Part shown: one piece after another, positions 29,954 to 39,557 of the stretch | Layout of the letters: each line of letters opens with the position of its first letter | Position numbering within the stretch: position 1 is the stretch's first letter | DNA from: Trichococcus paludicola | GTDB taxonomy: Bacteria > Bacillota > Bacilli > Lactobacillales > Aerococcaceae | NCBI RefSeq assembly: GCF_003052295.1 | Contig: NZ_QBLC01000002.1 | Location: 372,001 to 436,000, forward strand | Direction of reading: 5' to 3' | DNA length: 64,000 nucleotides | The notes under the pieces: model-generated | Databases searched by the model: none | Told to the model about the DNA's origin: nothing | What the model saw: only the letters and a program-made list of their open reading frames with translations | Made by a program: the position numbers and the translations under genes

Positions 29954-30913
29954 TTACTTTGATTTGATGTAAGTTGTACCGTTGGCGGCTGGGCCTCTCG
30001 ATTTACCGATAAAGCCTACAAGCACAATGATCGTAATGACGTATGGTGCAATTTGAAGGTAGACGGAAGGGATATTCTGGATGACCGGAATATAGCTGCC
30101 GATGACCCCCAAACTCTGGGCGAAACCGAAGAAAATTGCCGCGCCCATCACTCCGATCGGATTCCACTTACCGAAAATCATGGCAGCCATGGCGATGAAT
30201 CCTTGACCGGCAATCGTTGATCCGGAAAAATTCAAGCTGATCGACTGAGAGACGATAGCACCGCCTACACCGCCTAAAAAGCCGGAAATCAAAACGCCCG
30301 CGTACCGCATCACGTAGACGTTGATCCCCAACGTATCTGCCGCTTGCGGGTGCTCCCCGACTGAACGCAGTCGCAAACCGAAAGTCGTCTTGAAGATGAT
30401 GAAGTAGCAGACAAGCGCTGTTGCGATTGCTGCATAGGCTGGAGCTGATGTATTCGTGAAAAATATCTCACCGATGATCGGGATATCCTTCAAGATAGGG
30501 AAACTGGTTTTCCCGAAGTTCTGGATGATGAAGGCGGTCTGGCCTTTCCCTTCATAAAGAACCTTAGTCAAAAATACCGCAAGCGCAGGGGCAAGCATAT
30601 TGATGACCGTTCCGGAAACGATATGGTTCGCCCTTAGATTGATGGTGGCAACGGCATGGATAGTCGAGAAGAAGATGCCGACTGCCCCAGCCACCAACAA
30701 CGCCACCCAAGGAGTCATTTTGCCCAGATTGTCGGCATAGTTCAGATTAAAGACTATTGCTGAGAAGGCTCCCATGACCATTGTTCCTTCCAAGCCCACG
30801 TTGACGATACCGCTCCGTTCCGAGAATGTTCCGCCAAGGCCTGTGAAGATCAACGGCGCAGAATAAATCAAAGCCGAGGATACGATAATCGATAGAATCG
30901 CTAGCATGTCCAT
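29954..30913 (-). CDS. nupQ: Nucleoside ABC transporter permease (NupQ type)
   Basis: 319-aa BPL/RbsC-like permease with about eight to ten membrane helices. Family motifs are 'GTFSERSGIVNVGLEGTMVM' at the N-terminus and 'SVGEHPQAADTLGINV' in the cytoplasmic coupling region. With NupP it forms the channel of a nucleoside importer fed by the lipoprotein NupN. It starts 1 nt after the nupP stop. The substrate (guanosine or other nucleosides) is inferred from Bacillus NupNOPQ. Confidence 0.9.
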   Translation of the reverse strand: MDMLAILSIIVSSALIYSAPLIFTGLGGTFSERSGIVNVGLEGTMVMGAFSAIVFNLNYADNLGKMTPWVALLVAGAVGIFFSTIHAVATINLRANHIVSGTVINMLAPALAVFLTKVLYEGKGQTAFIIQNFGKTSFPILKDIPIIGEIFFTNTSAPAYAAIATALVCYFIIFKTTFGLRLRSVGEHPQAADTLGINVYVMRYAGVLISGFLGGVGGAIVSQSISLNFSGSTIAGQGFIAMAAMIFGKWNPIGVMGAAIFFGFAQSLGVIGSYIPVIQNIPSVYLQIAPYVITIIVLVGFIGKSRGPAANGTTYIKSK

Positions 30914-30914
30914 C

Positions 30915-31988
30915 TCACGCCACCTCCTTTTTATTGACTTTGGACAGTTTATTGATTAAAAGTCGGATAATATAGCTCGCGCCAACGAAGAAGATGATTG
31001 ATGCAATCACGATATCGACGATTTCGACCGGTACGCCTGACATAAGCGGCATACTCGTTCCGCCAATTTTCAGCGTACTGAACAGAAGTGCAGCAAACAG
31101 GATGCCTATAGGACTCCCAATGCCCAACAAGGCTACTGCCATGCCATCGAATCCGACTGCAGGCATCGCACCTTGAACAAACATATTTTGGAAATTCCCC
31201 AAGCCTTCCATTGCACCTCCCAAACCGGCCAACCCACCGCTGATCAACATGGCCAAAATGATGTTCTTTTTGGCGTTCATCCCTGCGTAATCCGCTGCGT
31301 CAGGATTCAATCCCACAGAACGGAATTCAAAACCGTATGTTGTTTTTTTCATCAGCACCCACACTACCGCAATCATGATGAGGGAAATGAAGATACCGGC
31401 ATGCAGTGTCGAATTGCGTGTCACTTCCGATAAAAAGGGCACCCTTAAACTGGCATTTTCTGTGATTCTGGCCGTAGAGTCCCCGGAATCCGTCAAAACA
31501 TTCCTGACGATGTGGTTGTTGATGTATAAGGCTGTGTGATTCAACATAATGGTGACAATCACTTCACTTGTATTGAAATAGGCACGTAAGACTCCAGCGA
31601 TACCCGCCCACAGAGCTCCGGCCGCAACACCCGCCAAAATGCATAAGGGCAACAATACGATTTTCGGCAATTCAGGCAGCATCTGGGCGACACTGACGGA
31701 AGCCAGCCAGCCAAATAAAGTTTGACCCGCTACACCTATGTTGAAGAACCCGGCTGTATTGGCTACCGCAAAACCTAATGCGACCAGAATCAAAGGGGTA
31801 GCTTCACGCAGTAATTCGCCTATGTAAAATGGCGATCCGAATGCTCCCTTCAGCATTGCTGAATAACCTGCGACGGCATCGTAACCGAAAGACCACATGA
31901 CGATTGCGCCGATCAACAGCCCTAATATGACTGAAAGTAAAGGGATGATAATCCCCTGGATGCGAGTGGCTCCTTGTTGATTACTCAT
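30915..31988 (-). CDS. nupP: Nucleoside ABC transporter permease (NupP type)
   Basis: 357-aa polytopic permease of the same family as the following gene. It has an N-terminal helix 'IIPLLSVILGLLIGAIVMWS', 'FFNIGVAGQTLFGWLASV', and the coupling-loop motif 'SVGLNPDAADYAGMNAKK' matching the one in NupQ. It overlaps the upstream nupO stop by 8 nt, implying coupled translation of ATPase and permeases in fixed stoichiometry. Confidence 0.9.
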   Translation of the reverse strand: MSNQQGATRIQGIIIPLLSVILGLLIGAIVMWSFGYDAVAGYSAMLKGAFGSPFYIGELLREATPLILVALGFAVANTAGFFNIGVAGQTLFGWLASVSVAQMLPELPKIVLLPLCILAGVAAGALWAGIAGVLRAYFNTSEVIVTIMLNHTALYINNHIVRNVLTDSGDSTARITENASLRVPFLSEVTRNSTLHAGIFISLIMIAVVWVLMKKTTYGFEFRSVGLNPDAADYAGMNAKKNIILAMLISGGLAGLGGAMEGLGNFQNMFVQGAMPAVGFDGMAVALLGIGSPIGILFAALLFSTLKIGGTSMPLMSGVPVEIVDIVIASIIFFVGASYIIRLLINKLSKVNKKEVA

Positions 31989-33555
31989 GAAGGCTTCCCT
32001 CCTCTTCCTTGTTTTTTTCCAATTCTTCCCGAGCCTTTTCCAAAGAAGAACCAGCCATCAGTAAGCCCAGTTCCTGTTCAGAAGTTTCCTCAGGCTTGAC
32101 GTAGGCCACAATCTCACCTTCAAACATCACGGCGATGATATCGGAGAGATTCAAGATTTCATCCAACTCGAAGCTCATCAGAAGGATTGCCTTGTCTTTA
32201 TCCCTTTGCTCGATCAAGCGTTTATGGATAAATTCGATTGCTCCCACATCCAAGCCTCGGGTCGGTTGGGCTGCGATCAATAACGAAGGATTCCGATCAA
32301 CTTCACGAGCGATGATTGCTTTTTGCTGATTTCCGCCGGACAACGAGCCCGCTGTCGACTTCTCGCTTTGCGTCCGCACATCAAACTCTCTGATTAATTC
32401 AATCGCGTGGTTCTCGATGGCGTTGTCATTCAGGAAGCTATTTTTGCTGTAAGGTTCTTGATAATAAGTCTGCAGCGCGATATTTTCGTCCAAACGCATC
32501 GGGAGGATCAGACCGAACTTTTGTCGGTCCTCGGGGATATGTCCCAAGCCTGACTCAGTTATTTTGCGCGGAGCCAAGTTGGTGATGGTTTCTCCGTTCA
32601 GCTTGACGGTTCCGCTCTCGGCCTTCCGCAAGCCAGTGATGGCTTGAATCAGTTCACTTTGGCCGTTCCCATCGATCCCGGCGATTCCGACGATTTCGCC
32701 GGCCCGTACCGTTAGGCTCAAATTACGCACGGCTTCCAGACCACGGCTCTCTTTAACCGTCAATCCCTCAACTTCCAACACAGCCTGGTTCGGTTGGGAT
32801 GGTTTTTTGACTGTGCGGAACAGAACGGAACGCCCCACCATCATATCGGCCAGCTCTTGCTGGGAGGTCTGCTTCACGTCGACGGTGCCGATGCTCTTGC
32901 CTTTGCGGATTACCGTGCAACGATCAGCTACGGCTTTGATTTCATCCAGTTTATGCGTAATCAGGATGATTGACTTGCCTTCTTTCGTCAATTCCCTCAT
33001 AATCGCCATCAATTCGTCAATTTCTTGGGGTGTCAACACTGCCGTTGGTTCGTCAAAAATGAGGACGTCCGCCCCGCGGTACAATGTTTTCAGGATTTCG
33101 ACCCTTTGTTGCATCCCGACCGTGATGTCCTCGATTTTGGCGGAAGGATTGACTGCCAAGCGATATTTATTGGACAAATCTGCAATCACATCAGCGGCTG
33201 CCTTTTTATTCAAAACGCCGAGTCTGCTCGGCTCACTTCCTAAAATGATGTTTTCCGTAACCGTGAAGTCCTTGACCAGCATAAAATGTTGGTGCACCAT
33301 TCCAATCCCCAATTTATCGGCAACACCAGGGGAACTGATTTTAACCTCTTGCCCTTTGACCTTGATGGTTCCGCTTGTAGGCTCCAAAAGACCAGAGAGA
33401 ATATTCATCAAAGTCGACTTACCCGCGCCATTTTCACCCAACAAAGCGTGAATTTCACCTTTTTTCAAGCTGAGAAAAATATCATCATTCGCTTTATAAT
33501 TGCCGAAAGCTTTTGTTACGCCAATCATTTCAATGACATAATTTTCTTCTGTCAT
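31981..33555 (-). CDS. nupO: Nucleoside ABC transporter, tandem ATP-binding protein (NupO type)
   Basis: 524-aa cytosolic ATPase with two fused nucleotide-binding domains. The first has Walker A 'GENGAGKSTLMNIL' and Walker B 'VLIFDEPTAVLTP'. The second has a degenerate Walker A 'GIDGNGQSELIQAI', signature 'SLSGGNQQKAIIAREV' and 'IAAQPTRGLDVGA'. Such asymmetric pairs are usual in the ribose/nucleoside class. The ATG follows AGGGGTGGA; the longer frame (to 33615) has no site. It lies downstream of nupN but after a terminator, so ATPase and permeases may be made at lower levels than the binding lipoprotein. Confidence 0.93.
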   Translation of the reverse strand: MTEENYVIEMIGVTKAFGNYKANDDIFLSLKKGEIHALLGENGAGKSTLMNILSGLLEPTSGTIKVKGQEVKISSPGVADKLGIGMVHQHFMLVKDFTVTENIILGSEPSRLGVLNKKAAADVIADLSNKYRLAVNPSAKIEDITVGMQQRVEILKTLYRGADVLIFDEPTAVLTPQEIDELMAIMRELTKEGKSIILITHKLDEIKAVADRCTVIRKGKSIGTVDVKQTSQQELADMMVGRSVLFRTVKKPSQPNQAVLEVEGLTVKESRGLEAVRNLSLTVRAGEIVGIAGIDGNGQSELIQAITGLRKAESGTVKLNGETITNLAPRKITESGLGHIPEDRQKFGLILPMRLDENIALQTYYQEPYSKNSFLNDNAIENHAIELIREFDVRTQSEKSTAGSLSGGNQQKAIIAREVDRNPSLLIAAQPTRGLDVGAIEFIHKRLIEQRDKDKAILLMSFELDEILNLSDIIAVMFEGEIVAYVKPEETSEQELGLLMAGSSLEKAREELEKNKEEEGSLHE

Positions 33556-33770
33556 GCTGATTCCACCCCTTACTAAAATTGAATGCATGCATTCCCTCAT
33601 GCAGCAGTGAGACACGCTTATAAAATATAATACCGTAAAACACTATTTCACACCTATTATAAAGTATTTCCAAAATCCTATCCACTTTTGTTTGTCACAA
33701 AAAATAAACATTTGTTCCTTCAATTTGTGCGGAACGATTTATTATTGGGGGACTATGCGCGAAAAAAAAG

Positions 33771-33811
33771 AGAAGCAACTCAATATCCCAAACCGGAATC
33801 AAGTTGCTTCT
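33771..33811 (-). terminator. Terminator between nupN and nupO
   Basis: 10-bp perfect stem (AGAAGCAACT with its complement), 21-nt loop, then an eight-T run on the minus strand. Readthrough could couple nupN to nupOPQ with reduced expression. Confidence 0.75.
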
Positions 33812-33831
33812 TTAAAGATTTTAAAAAGTGA

Positions 33832-34923
33832 TTAGTTTTCTGGAGCTTCCGGAACAGCAAGCGTTCCTTCCAAAATTTGTGCTTTCGCATCGTTGACAGC
33901 AGTCAAAGTTTCTTCGCTCAACTGGCCATCAGTAAGGTCGACGCCTTCTTCAGCCAATCCGAAATTCAACACTTCTCCTGCCGGGAATTCGCCGTTCATC
34001 GTTAATGTAGCGATATCCTTAGCTGCAGTCCCTACACCCTTTAACGTTGAAGTCAAAGTAAGGTTTCTTTCAGTGCCGTCATCAAGAGTCAACAAACCCT
34101 CTTCTGTTTGGTCACGGTCAACACCGATTACCCAGATTTCTTTTGAAGGATCAGCTTTTACGATATCCTTAGCTTCTGAGAATACGCCATTTCCGGAATC
34201 TCCGGCAGCTTGATAAATGACATCGATTCCGCTTGCATACATTGCGGCAGCTTTAGATTTCCCGCCCGCAGCATCGCCAAACGAGCCGACATATTCAACT
34301 TTCACATCTATATCAGGATTTACGGATTGGGCACCAGCTACGAATCCAGCTTCAAAGCGATCGATTACAACACTCTCTTGTCCGCCGATGAAGCCTAATT
34401 GGTTGGTTTTGGTTGTTTTAGCAGCAGCGACACCCGCCAAGAAAGCAGCTTCATTGTCTTTGAATGATACAGATACGGTATTTTCGCCTTCAATGACATC
34501 ATCGATGATGGCAAACATTGTATCCGGGTTCTGCGTTGCCACATCCTGCATCGCCGACTTCAACTTATAGCCGATACCAAATACAAGATCAAAATTACTG
34601 TTTACGGCAGTGTTCAAGTTCGTCACAAATTCCGAATCGGCATTTGATTGGATGTAATCAAATCCATCGATTCCTTTAGTTTTGCCGTTCTCTTCGCCCC
34701 ATGCAACAAGGCCTTCCCACGCGCTTTGGTTGAATGATTTGTCATCCACGCCGCCGACGTCGGTAACCATTGCGATAGTGAAGTTATCTTCCGTTCCCTC
34801 TGCTGTGCTGGAACCTGTTGCACTGCTGTCAGCCGTGTCGCCGTTGCCACCGCAAGCTGCCAGGATTGTGCTGACACCTAAACCTAATGCCAATAAACTA
34901 ACATATTTTTGCTTCTTCACCAT
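33832..34923 (-). CDS. nupN: BMP-family nucleoside-binding lipoprotein (NupN type)
   Basis: About 363 aa. The N-terminal lipoprotein signal is 'MVKKQKYVSLLALGLGVS', with the lipobox Cys in 'TILAACGG' followed by a Ser/Thr-rich linker. The mature part is a BMP/PnrA-type periplasmic-binding fold with 'DVGGVDDKSFNQSAWEGL' (typical ligand-loop pattern) and 'GFIGGQESVVIDRFEAGF'. It is the extracellular receptor for the NupOPQ transporter. The ATG follows GGAGGGG; a longer in-frame start is unlikely. No purine riboswitch was seen upstream, but two overlapping inverted repeats lie about 30 nt before the start. Confidence 0.93.
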   Translation of the reverse strand: MVKKQKYVSLLALGLGVSTILAACGGNGDTADSSATGSSTAEGTEDNFTIAMVTDVGGVDDKSFNQSAWEGLVAWGEENGKTKGIDGFDYIQSNADSEFVTNLNTAVNSNFDLVFGIGYKLKSAMQDVATQNPDTMFAIIDDVIEGENTVSVSFKDNEAAFLAGVAAAKTTKTNQLGFIGGQESVVIDRFEAGFVAGAQSVNPDIDVKVEYVGSFGDAAGGKSKAAAMYASGIDVIYQAAGDSGNGVFSEAKDIVKADPSKEIWVIGVDRDQTEEGLLTLDDGTERNLTLTSTLKGVGTAAKDIATLTMNGEFPAGEVLNFGLAEEGVDLTDGQLSEETLTAVNDAKAQILEGTLAVPEAPEN

Positions 34924-34953
34924 GACCCCTCCAATAAACTTCAATTTTTTAAA

Positions 34954-34977
34954 CTTGTAAGTACAAGCTTCTTACAA
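34954..34977. promoter_or_regulatory. Overlapping inverted repeats upstream of nupN
   Basis: CTTGTA-AG-TACAAG (34954-34967) overlaps TTGTAAG (34955-34961) / CTTACAA (34971-34977). The two alternative dyads are mutually exclusive. They lie in the untranslated leader or promoter of nupN, so an operator or a leader RNA switch is possible. Confidence 0.35.
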
Positions 34978-35076
34978 AAAATATCATATCATGTATTCCT
35001 AAAAAAATAAATAATATTGATTTTTTTGTAATCGTTTTTTCATTTAATATCCATATATTTGTTGGAATGCTCCGGG

Positions 35077-37527
35077 TTAAACCTCGGAATCAAAGGGGAT
35101 ATCCGTATTATTTTCATATATTCCTTCGCTAATGTTCACCTTTCTCGGCTTGCTTCCATCAGCCGGTCCGACGATCCCTCTCGCCTCCATTTCGTCGATC
35201 AGGCGCGCGGCCCGGTTATAGCCGATCCGGAATCTCCTCTGCAATTTGGAAATGCTTGCCGTTTCATCCGATCTGATGAATTCTACAGCTTCCCCGAAGA
35301 GATCATCTTCCGGTTCCTCACTTGCAGCCGCCACATTTTCGGTCGGCATCATTTCCTCGACATAGTTCGCTTCTTGCTGATTTTTGACGAAAGTGACAAT
35401 GTGCTCGACTTCCTCGTCGGAAATGAACGCTCCTTGCACACGGATCGGTTTGTTTTCACCCATCGGACGGAAGAGCATATCCCCTCTGCCCAATAACTTT
35501 TCTGCCCCTGAGCCATCGATTATCGTTCTGGAATCGATCGAACTGGATACGGCAAACGCAATCCGGGAAGGGACATTCGCTTTGATGATGCCGGTGATGA
35601 CATCGACACTTGGCCGTTGCGTGGCCAAAATCATGTGGATTCCCGCAGCCCGTGCCATCTGCGCCAATCTGGTGATTGCATCTTCCACCTCATTGCTCGC
35701 CACCATCATCAAATCGGCCAGCTCATCCACGATGACCACTATGTATGGCAACGTAGGATTGTTTTCCCCATTTTCAAGATTGTATTCAACAATCAGATTG
35801 TTATAACCGTCGATGTTACGCATACCGGTACCGGCAAACAATTCATACCTTCTTTCCATTTCCGTCACGACTTTTTGGAGCGCTTGCGCCGCTTTGCGTG
35901 GATTCGTGACCACCGGCGTCAGCAAGTGGGGAATCCCATTATAGACGTTCAATTCCACCATCTTCGGATCGATCATCATCATCTTCACTTCGTTCGGCTT
36001 GGCTTTCATCAAGATGCTCGTGATGATGCCGTTGATGCAGACTGATTTCCCGCTTCCGGTCGCACCCGCAATCAGGAGGTGGGGCATCTTCGTCAGATTC
36101 GCGCTTTGCACGACGCCGGAGATGTCACGGCCTAACGGCACCTCCAACAGTTTGTCGGTGTGCTTTTGCCCTTCCATGACATCTCGGAAGGATACGACAC
36201 TGACTTCACTGTTCGGCACTTCTATGCCTATGAAGGATTTCCCGGGTATCGGCGCTTCGATGCGGATATCTTTTGCCGCCAAAGCCAACGCCAAATCATC
36301 ACTGAGGCTCACAATTTTGCTGACTTTCACTCCGACAGCCGGTTGGATCTCATATTTTGTCACGGCTGGTCCAAGGTTCGCTTTCGTGACTTTGGCCTCC
36401 ACCCCGAAGCTCGCGAACGTCTCTTCCAGCTTCTTGACATTTTTTTCGATTGTCGCGTATTCATTCGATTGATCGATCGCTTTGATTTCATTCAATAAAG
36501 TGACCGGCGGCAAATGGTAATCCCTGTTCTCCTGCTCGGCAGTGATTTCGAACTCCAGTACGCCGCTGTTGTCTTCCTCGCTGCCTCCAGCCGTTGTTTT
36601 GGCAAGGCTGGCCGGTTGGGCGGACGTGCTCTTTTCATTGTCCGCATATTTGTGTTCGGCTGCTTTTTCAAGTTGCTTCTGGAAGCTGTCGATTTTCAGC
36701 TGAACGGGTTCGCGCTCTTTTTCGGCGAGTGCTTCATTTTTTGATGCCTCCAAAGCTTCCGCTTCTTCCTTCATCAATTTCTTCGCTGCCGATTCGCTTT
36801 TGATCTGATTTTTGGCTTTTTCGACTATTGAAGGTTTGTTGTCGGTCGGAACGCTATTTGACCTGATCGATCTCTTCACTGTTTTCGAATCGATGATCGA
36901 GCCGGCCACTTTATCTTTCGTGTAAAGCACTGCCCGTTTACTGTTGTGCCCGAAAATCAAAGCAACTTTTCGCACGACTTCCATGACATCATGCGTCGTG
37001 AAGCCAAAGATGACCGCCACACCAAAAAATACAAGCAGGCCGATGATGATGTAAGTGCCCCATTGCGAAACCAAAAAATGGGTTCCAGTATAGAAGGCTG
37101 CTCCGATCAAGCCCCCGCCCATCTCTGAAGCCGTATCCGCTTGCCTGACATCGGTAAAAAAACGCGCAAGTGTAACGGACACGACCGACACACCCTCTGT
37201 TACGACTGTTTCAAAAGCCTGTGAATGGAGATATAGCAGCGCTGCTGAATAAAGCAGGATGCCGCTGATCAACCAGTTCTTTCTTATTTTGGGTTCTTTT
37301 CCTCTCAAAATCAGGTACAGACCATAGGCACCGAATAGCGCCAGACTGACCGGGTAAGTTTCGCCGACAAAAAAACGAAAAAAATTCGCCAACGCTATCC
37401 CGGCAAAACCGAGTTGTCCGATCCCTAAAGCTGAACTGAAAAGAAACAGCACGCCGATAAGCTCGTAGGATATCTTCTGCCCGGTCGCCTTCTTTTTCTT
37501 TCTTGTTGTCGTCGTTCGTTTCGCCAA
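35077..37527 (-). CDS. ftsK: DNA translocase FtsK/SpoIIIE
   Basis: Septal double-strand DNA pump that moves chromosome ends and activates Xer recombination. About 816 aa: basic N-terminus, about four to five membrane helices (about 20-170), a charged linker, then the motor with Walker A '[14 protein letters not shown]', Walker B '[11 protein letters not shown]', and a C-terminal gamma winged helix ('[20 protein letters not shown]'). I chose a TTG start ([12 protein letters not shown]) 9 nt after GGAG. An ATG in another frame lies 4 nt upstream of it and could compete. XerD is also in the window. Confidence 0.93.
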   Translation of the reverse strand: MAKRTTTTRKKKKATGQKISYELIGVLFLFSSALGIGQLGFAGIALANFFRFFVGETYPVSLALFGAYGLYLILRGKEPKIRKNWLISGILLYSAALLYLHSQAFETVVTEGVSVVSVTLARFFTDVRQADTASEMGGGLIGAAFYTGTHFLVSQWGTYIIIGLLVFFGVAVIFGFTTHDVMEVVRKVALIFGHNSKRAVLYTKDKVAGSIIDSKTVKRSIRSNSVPTDNKPSIVEKAKNQIKSESAAKKLMKEEAEALEASKNEALAEKEREPVQLKIDSFQKQLEKAAEHKYADNEKSTSAQPASLAKTTAGGSEEDNSGVLEFEITAEQENRDYHLPPVTLLNEIKAIDQSNEYATIEKNVKKLEETFASFGVEAKVTKANLGPAVTKYEIQPAVGVKVSKIVSLSDDLALALAAKDIRIEAPIPGKSFIGIEVPNSEVSVVSFRDVMEGQKHTDKLLEVPLGRDISGVVQSANLTKMPHLLIAGATGSGKSVCINGIITSILMKAKPNEVKMMMIDPKMVELNVYNGIPHLLTPVVTNPRKAAQALQKVVTEMERRYELFAGTGMRNIDGYNNLIVEYNLENGENNPTLPYIVVIVDELADLMMVASNEVEDAITRLAQMARAAGIHMILATQRPSVDVITGIIKANVPSRIAFAVSSSIDSRTIIDGSGAEKLLGRGDMLFRPMGENKPIRVQGAFISDEEVEHIVTFVKNQQEANYVEEMMPTENVAAASEEPEDDLFGEAVEFIRSDETASISKLQRRFRIGYNRAARLIDEMEARGIVGPADGSKPRKVNISEGIYENNTDIPFDSEV

Positions 37528-37680
37528 ACATGCCAACTCCTTTTTTAACTTATTCCTCAAAACCACTGCCCGTCTGCATAAAACAGCGGGCCATAGATTA
37601 TTCGTTTGATTACCCGTATCAGTTCATTATACTACAAAACGAACCCTTTACGAGGCTATTTTTTAATCAATCCGCGCGGA

Positions 37681-37726
37681 CAAAAAGCTCCTGTTTCCCG
37701 TCAATACAGGCAGCAGAAGCTTTTTG
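37681..37726 (-). terminator. Terminator of DUF1033 gene
   Basis: 9-bp CAAAAAGCT/AGCTTTTTG stem with a secondary CTGT/ACAG pairing inside, 13 nt after the DUF1033-gene stop. Confidence 0.6.
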
Positions 37727-37738
37727 GAATTTGATCCG

Positions 37739-38035
37739 TTATTCTTGACGAAGTTTTTTCCTGTCCTGCAGCAGCATCAGTCCATGATACAATTGCACAT
37801 CGTCATCGCAATTCTCACAAAACCGGATTTCTCCGTCTGACCAGTAGGCAGTCAGGTAGTCTTCCTTTGTTTTTTGGAATGGGTAAACTTCTGATAGTCT
37901 TTCCGCAGCCCGCTCATAGGCAGTGACCGCCTCCTGGAAATCGGCATATTCTGTCGATTCCACAATGAAATCCATCCAATCTTCAAAAAACCACCAAGGT
38001 TCATATTCTCCCTCGGTCCGTATTACCTGGTACAT
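37739..38035 (-). CDS. DUF1033 family protein
   Basis: 98-residue acidic, aromatic-rich cytosolic protein with the DUF1033 pattern: 'GEYEPWWFFEDWMDFIVES' near the N-terminus and 'YWSDGEIRFCENCDDDVQLY' in the C-terminal half. Conserved in Lactobacillales. Function unknown, and no catalytic motif stands out beyond the CxxC. The ATG has GAAGGTGAT upstream. It is divergent from acyP. Confidence 0.85.
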   Translation of the reverse strand: MYQVIRTEGEYEPWWFFEDWMDFIVESTEYADFQEAVTAYERAAERLSEVYPFQKTKEDYLTAYWSDGEIRFCENCDDDVQLYHGLMLLQDRKKLRQE

Positions 38036-38059
38036 GCTATCACCTTCTTTATTGTAAAA

Positions 38060-38065
38060 AGTATA
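38060..38065 (-). promoter_or_regulatory. -10 element of DUF1033 gene
   Basis: Minus strand: extended -10 TGcTATACT, 25 nt before the ATG. No recognisable -35. Confidence 0.5.
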
Positions 38066-38104
38066 GCATAGCCCGGAAAATTATTCCCGCCCAAGGTATC
38101 GGGA

Positions 38105-38133
38105 TTGAAACTTCTTGAGGAAGGCTGTAAACT
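38105..38133 (+). promoter_or_regulatory. Promoter of acyP
   Basis: TTGAAA, 17-nt spacer, TAAACT, about 50 nt upstream of the acyP ATG. Confidence 0.65.
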
Positions 38134-38184
38134 AGATTAATAAGCTACAGCACAAGCTCATTCTAGAATTTGGAGGTAATCTGA

Positions 38185-38460
38185 ATGAAGAAAATCAAGA
38201 TGACCGTAAGTGGCCGGGTCCAAGGCGTTGGGTTCCGTTACATGACAAAAATGGTGGCTGACCAAATCGGCATTGCCGGCATCGTCCGGAACGAGGATGA
38301 CGGAAGCGTGTATATTGAAGCCGTCGGACCGACCGATAAAATCGACGCCTTCATCGCAGCGGTCAAACGCAGTCCCTCACCAAGCGGAAAAGTCGAAGCC
38401 TATGACATCCATGAAGACGCCAACATTGAGAATTATATAAGTTTTCGCGTAACCAATTGA
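38185..38460 (+). CDS. acyP: Acylphosphatase
   Basis: Hydrolyses acyl phosphates (for example acetyl phosphate or 1,3-bisphosphoglycerate). It is 91 aa, typical length. The phosphate loop with catalytic Arg is 'GRVQGVGFRYM', and the catalytic Asn lies in 'GIVRNEDDGSVYIEA'. GGAGGT precedes the ATG. yidC follows 59 nt downstream with its own promoter that overlaps the acyP stop, so the two may be transcribed together and separately. Confidence 0.95.
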   Translation: MKKIKMTVSGRVQGVGFRYMTKMVADQIGIAGIVRNEDDGSVYIEAVGPTDKIDAFIAAVKRSPSPSGKVEAYDIHEDANIENYISFRVTN

Positions 38461-38485
38461 ATATATTTTCCCCTTCATGTATAGT
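38457..38485 (+). promoter_or_regulatory. Promoter of yidC
   Basis: TTGAAT, 17-nt spacer, TGTATAGT. The -35 overlaps the acyP stop codon. Confidence 0.7.
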
Positions 38486-38519
38486 GGTAATGTTATCGAA
38501 AAATTGTAAAGGAACGTGA

Positions 38520-39455
38520 ATGATGAAACTTAAAAAGAAGTTATTGCTTTCCGCGGAAATGATGTCCTTGTTAGTGGTTCTGACAGGCTGCATGCAATAT
38601 GATGAGAATAAAAACCCAACCGGCTTCATATACGATTATTTGGTGGTACCTACAGGCAATTTGATCGTTATGCTGGCGGAAATGCTTAACGGTAATTATG
38701 GACTGGCCATCATCGCCATCACAATCATTGTCCGCTTGGCCATCATGCCCTTGAACTTTAGCCAGATCAAAAAAACGATGGTACAGCAAGAAAAAATGAA
38801 GTATATCAAACCAGAATTGGAAGATATCCAATTCCGTCAAAAAAATGCCCAGTCGCCTGAAGAAAAAGCGGCAGTTTCGCAAGAAATGATGGCATTGTAC
38901 AAAGAAAACAACATCAGCATGACAGGCGGCGTCGGTTGCTTACCGATTCTGATCCAGATGCCGATTTTTACAGCAATGTATCAAGCTGTCAATTTGACGC
39001 CGGAAATTTCTGCAAGCACATTCCTTGGCATCAACCTTGGTGTCAGCAGTCCGTTATTGGCAATCCTGGCGGGTGTGGCCTATGTAATCCAAGGCTACGT
39101 TTCCACAATCGGCATGCCTCAGGAAACCAAATCACAGATGAAATCGATGATGCTGATGAATCCAATCATGATTCTCATGTTCTCGTGGTCTTCACCAGCA
39201 GGGTTGGCCCTTTATTGGCTAGCTGGCGGTATTTTCGCTGCAGCCCAAACTGCGCTTCAAAATCACATGATCAAACCTAAAATCCAGAAACAAGTTGAAG
39301 AAGAAATGAAAGATCGGCCGGTCAAGAAGAACGTGAAAATGGCCAAGCCGGCTTCCTCTTCAGCACCTACACAAACGGTAAAAGCTTTGTCCGACAAGAA
39401 TCAACCAACGGATGGCAAAAAAGGCCGCAACGCGGGCAAACAATCAAAATTTTAA
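38520..39455 (+). CDS. yidC: Membrane protein insertase YidC/OxaA
   Basis: Inserts and folds membrane proteins with or without SecYEG. About 311 aa. A lipoprotein signal with lipobox 'VVLTGCMQ', then five membrane helices. The hydrophilic-groove Arg is in 'ITIIVRLAIMPLNF', and a cytoplasmic coiled hairpin runs from 'QEKMKYIKPELEDIQ' to 'MMALYKENNIS'. The C-terminal tail is Lys/Arg-rich, as in ribosome-binding YidC2-type paralogues. Two tandem ATGs follow AAAGGA; the second is 3 nt later. Most Lactobacillales carry two YidC copies; only this one is in the window. Confidence 0.94.
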   Translation: MMKLKKKLLLSAEMMSLLVVLTGCMQYDENKNPTGFIYDYLVVPTGNLIVMLAEMLNGNYGLAIIAITIIVRLAIMPLNFSQIKKTMVQQEKMKYIKPELEDIQFRQKNAQSPEEKAAVSQEMMALYKENNISMTGGVGCLPILIQMPIFTAMYQAVNLTPEISASTFLGINLGVSSPLLAILAGVAYVIQGYVSTIGMPQETKSQMKSMMLMNPIMILMFSWSSPAGLALYWLAGGIFAAAQTALQNHMIKPKIQKQVEEEMKDRPVKKNVKMAKPASSSAPTQTVKALSDKNQPTDGKKGRNAGKQSKF

Positions 39456-39467
39456 TCTCAGCTAACT

Positions 39468-39514
39468 AAAAAAGCAGGAAGCGGCTCACGTATGAGTTCG
39501 CTTCCTGCTTTTTT
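39468..39514. terminator. Terminator after yidC (bidirectional)
   Basis: 16-bp perfect stem (39468-39483 with 39499-39514) flanked by A and T runs, with a small CTCA/TGAG hairpin in its loop. It serves yidC on the plus strand and probably the histidine kinase gene on the minus strand. Confidence 0.85.
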
Positions 39515-39557
39515 GTATTTCAGCTTTTTTTCTGATGGTCGTTCCTCTGCCGAGAGG

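Noticed and set aside
32807-33451. 214-codon plus-strand frame opposite nupO
   Set aside because: Antisense to two ABC ATPase motifs; no ribosome site.
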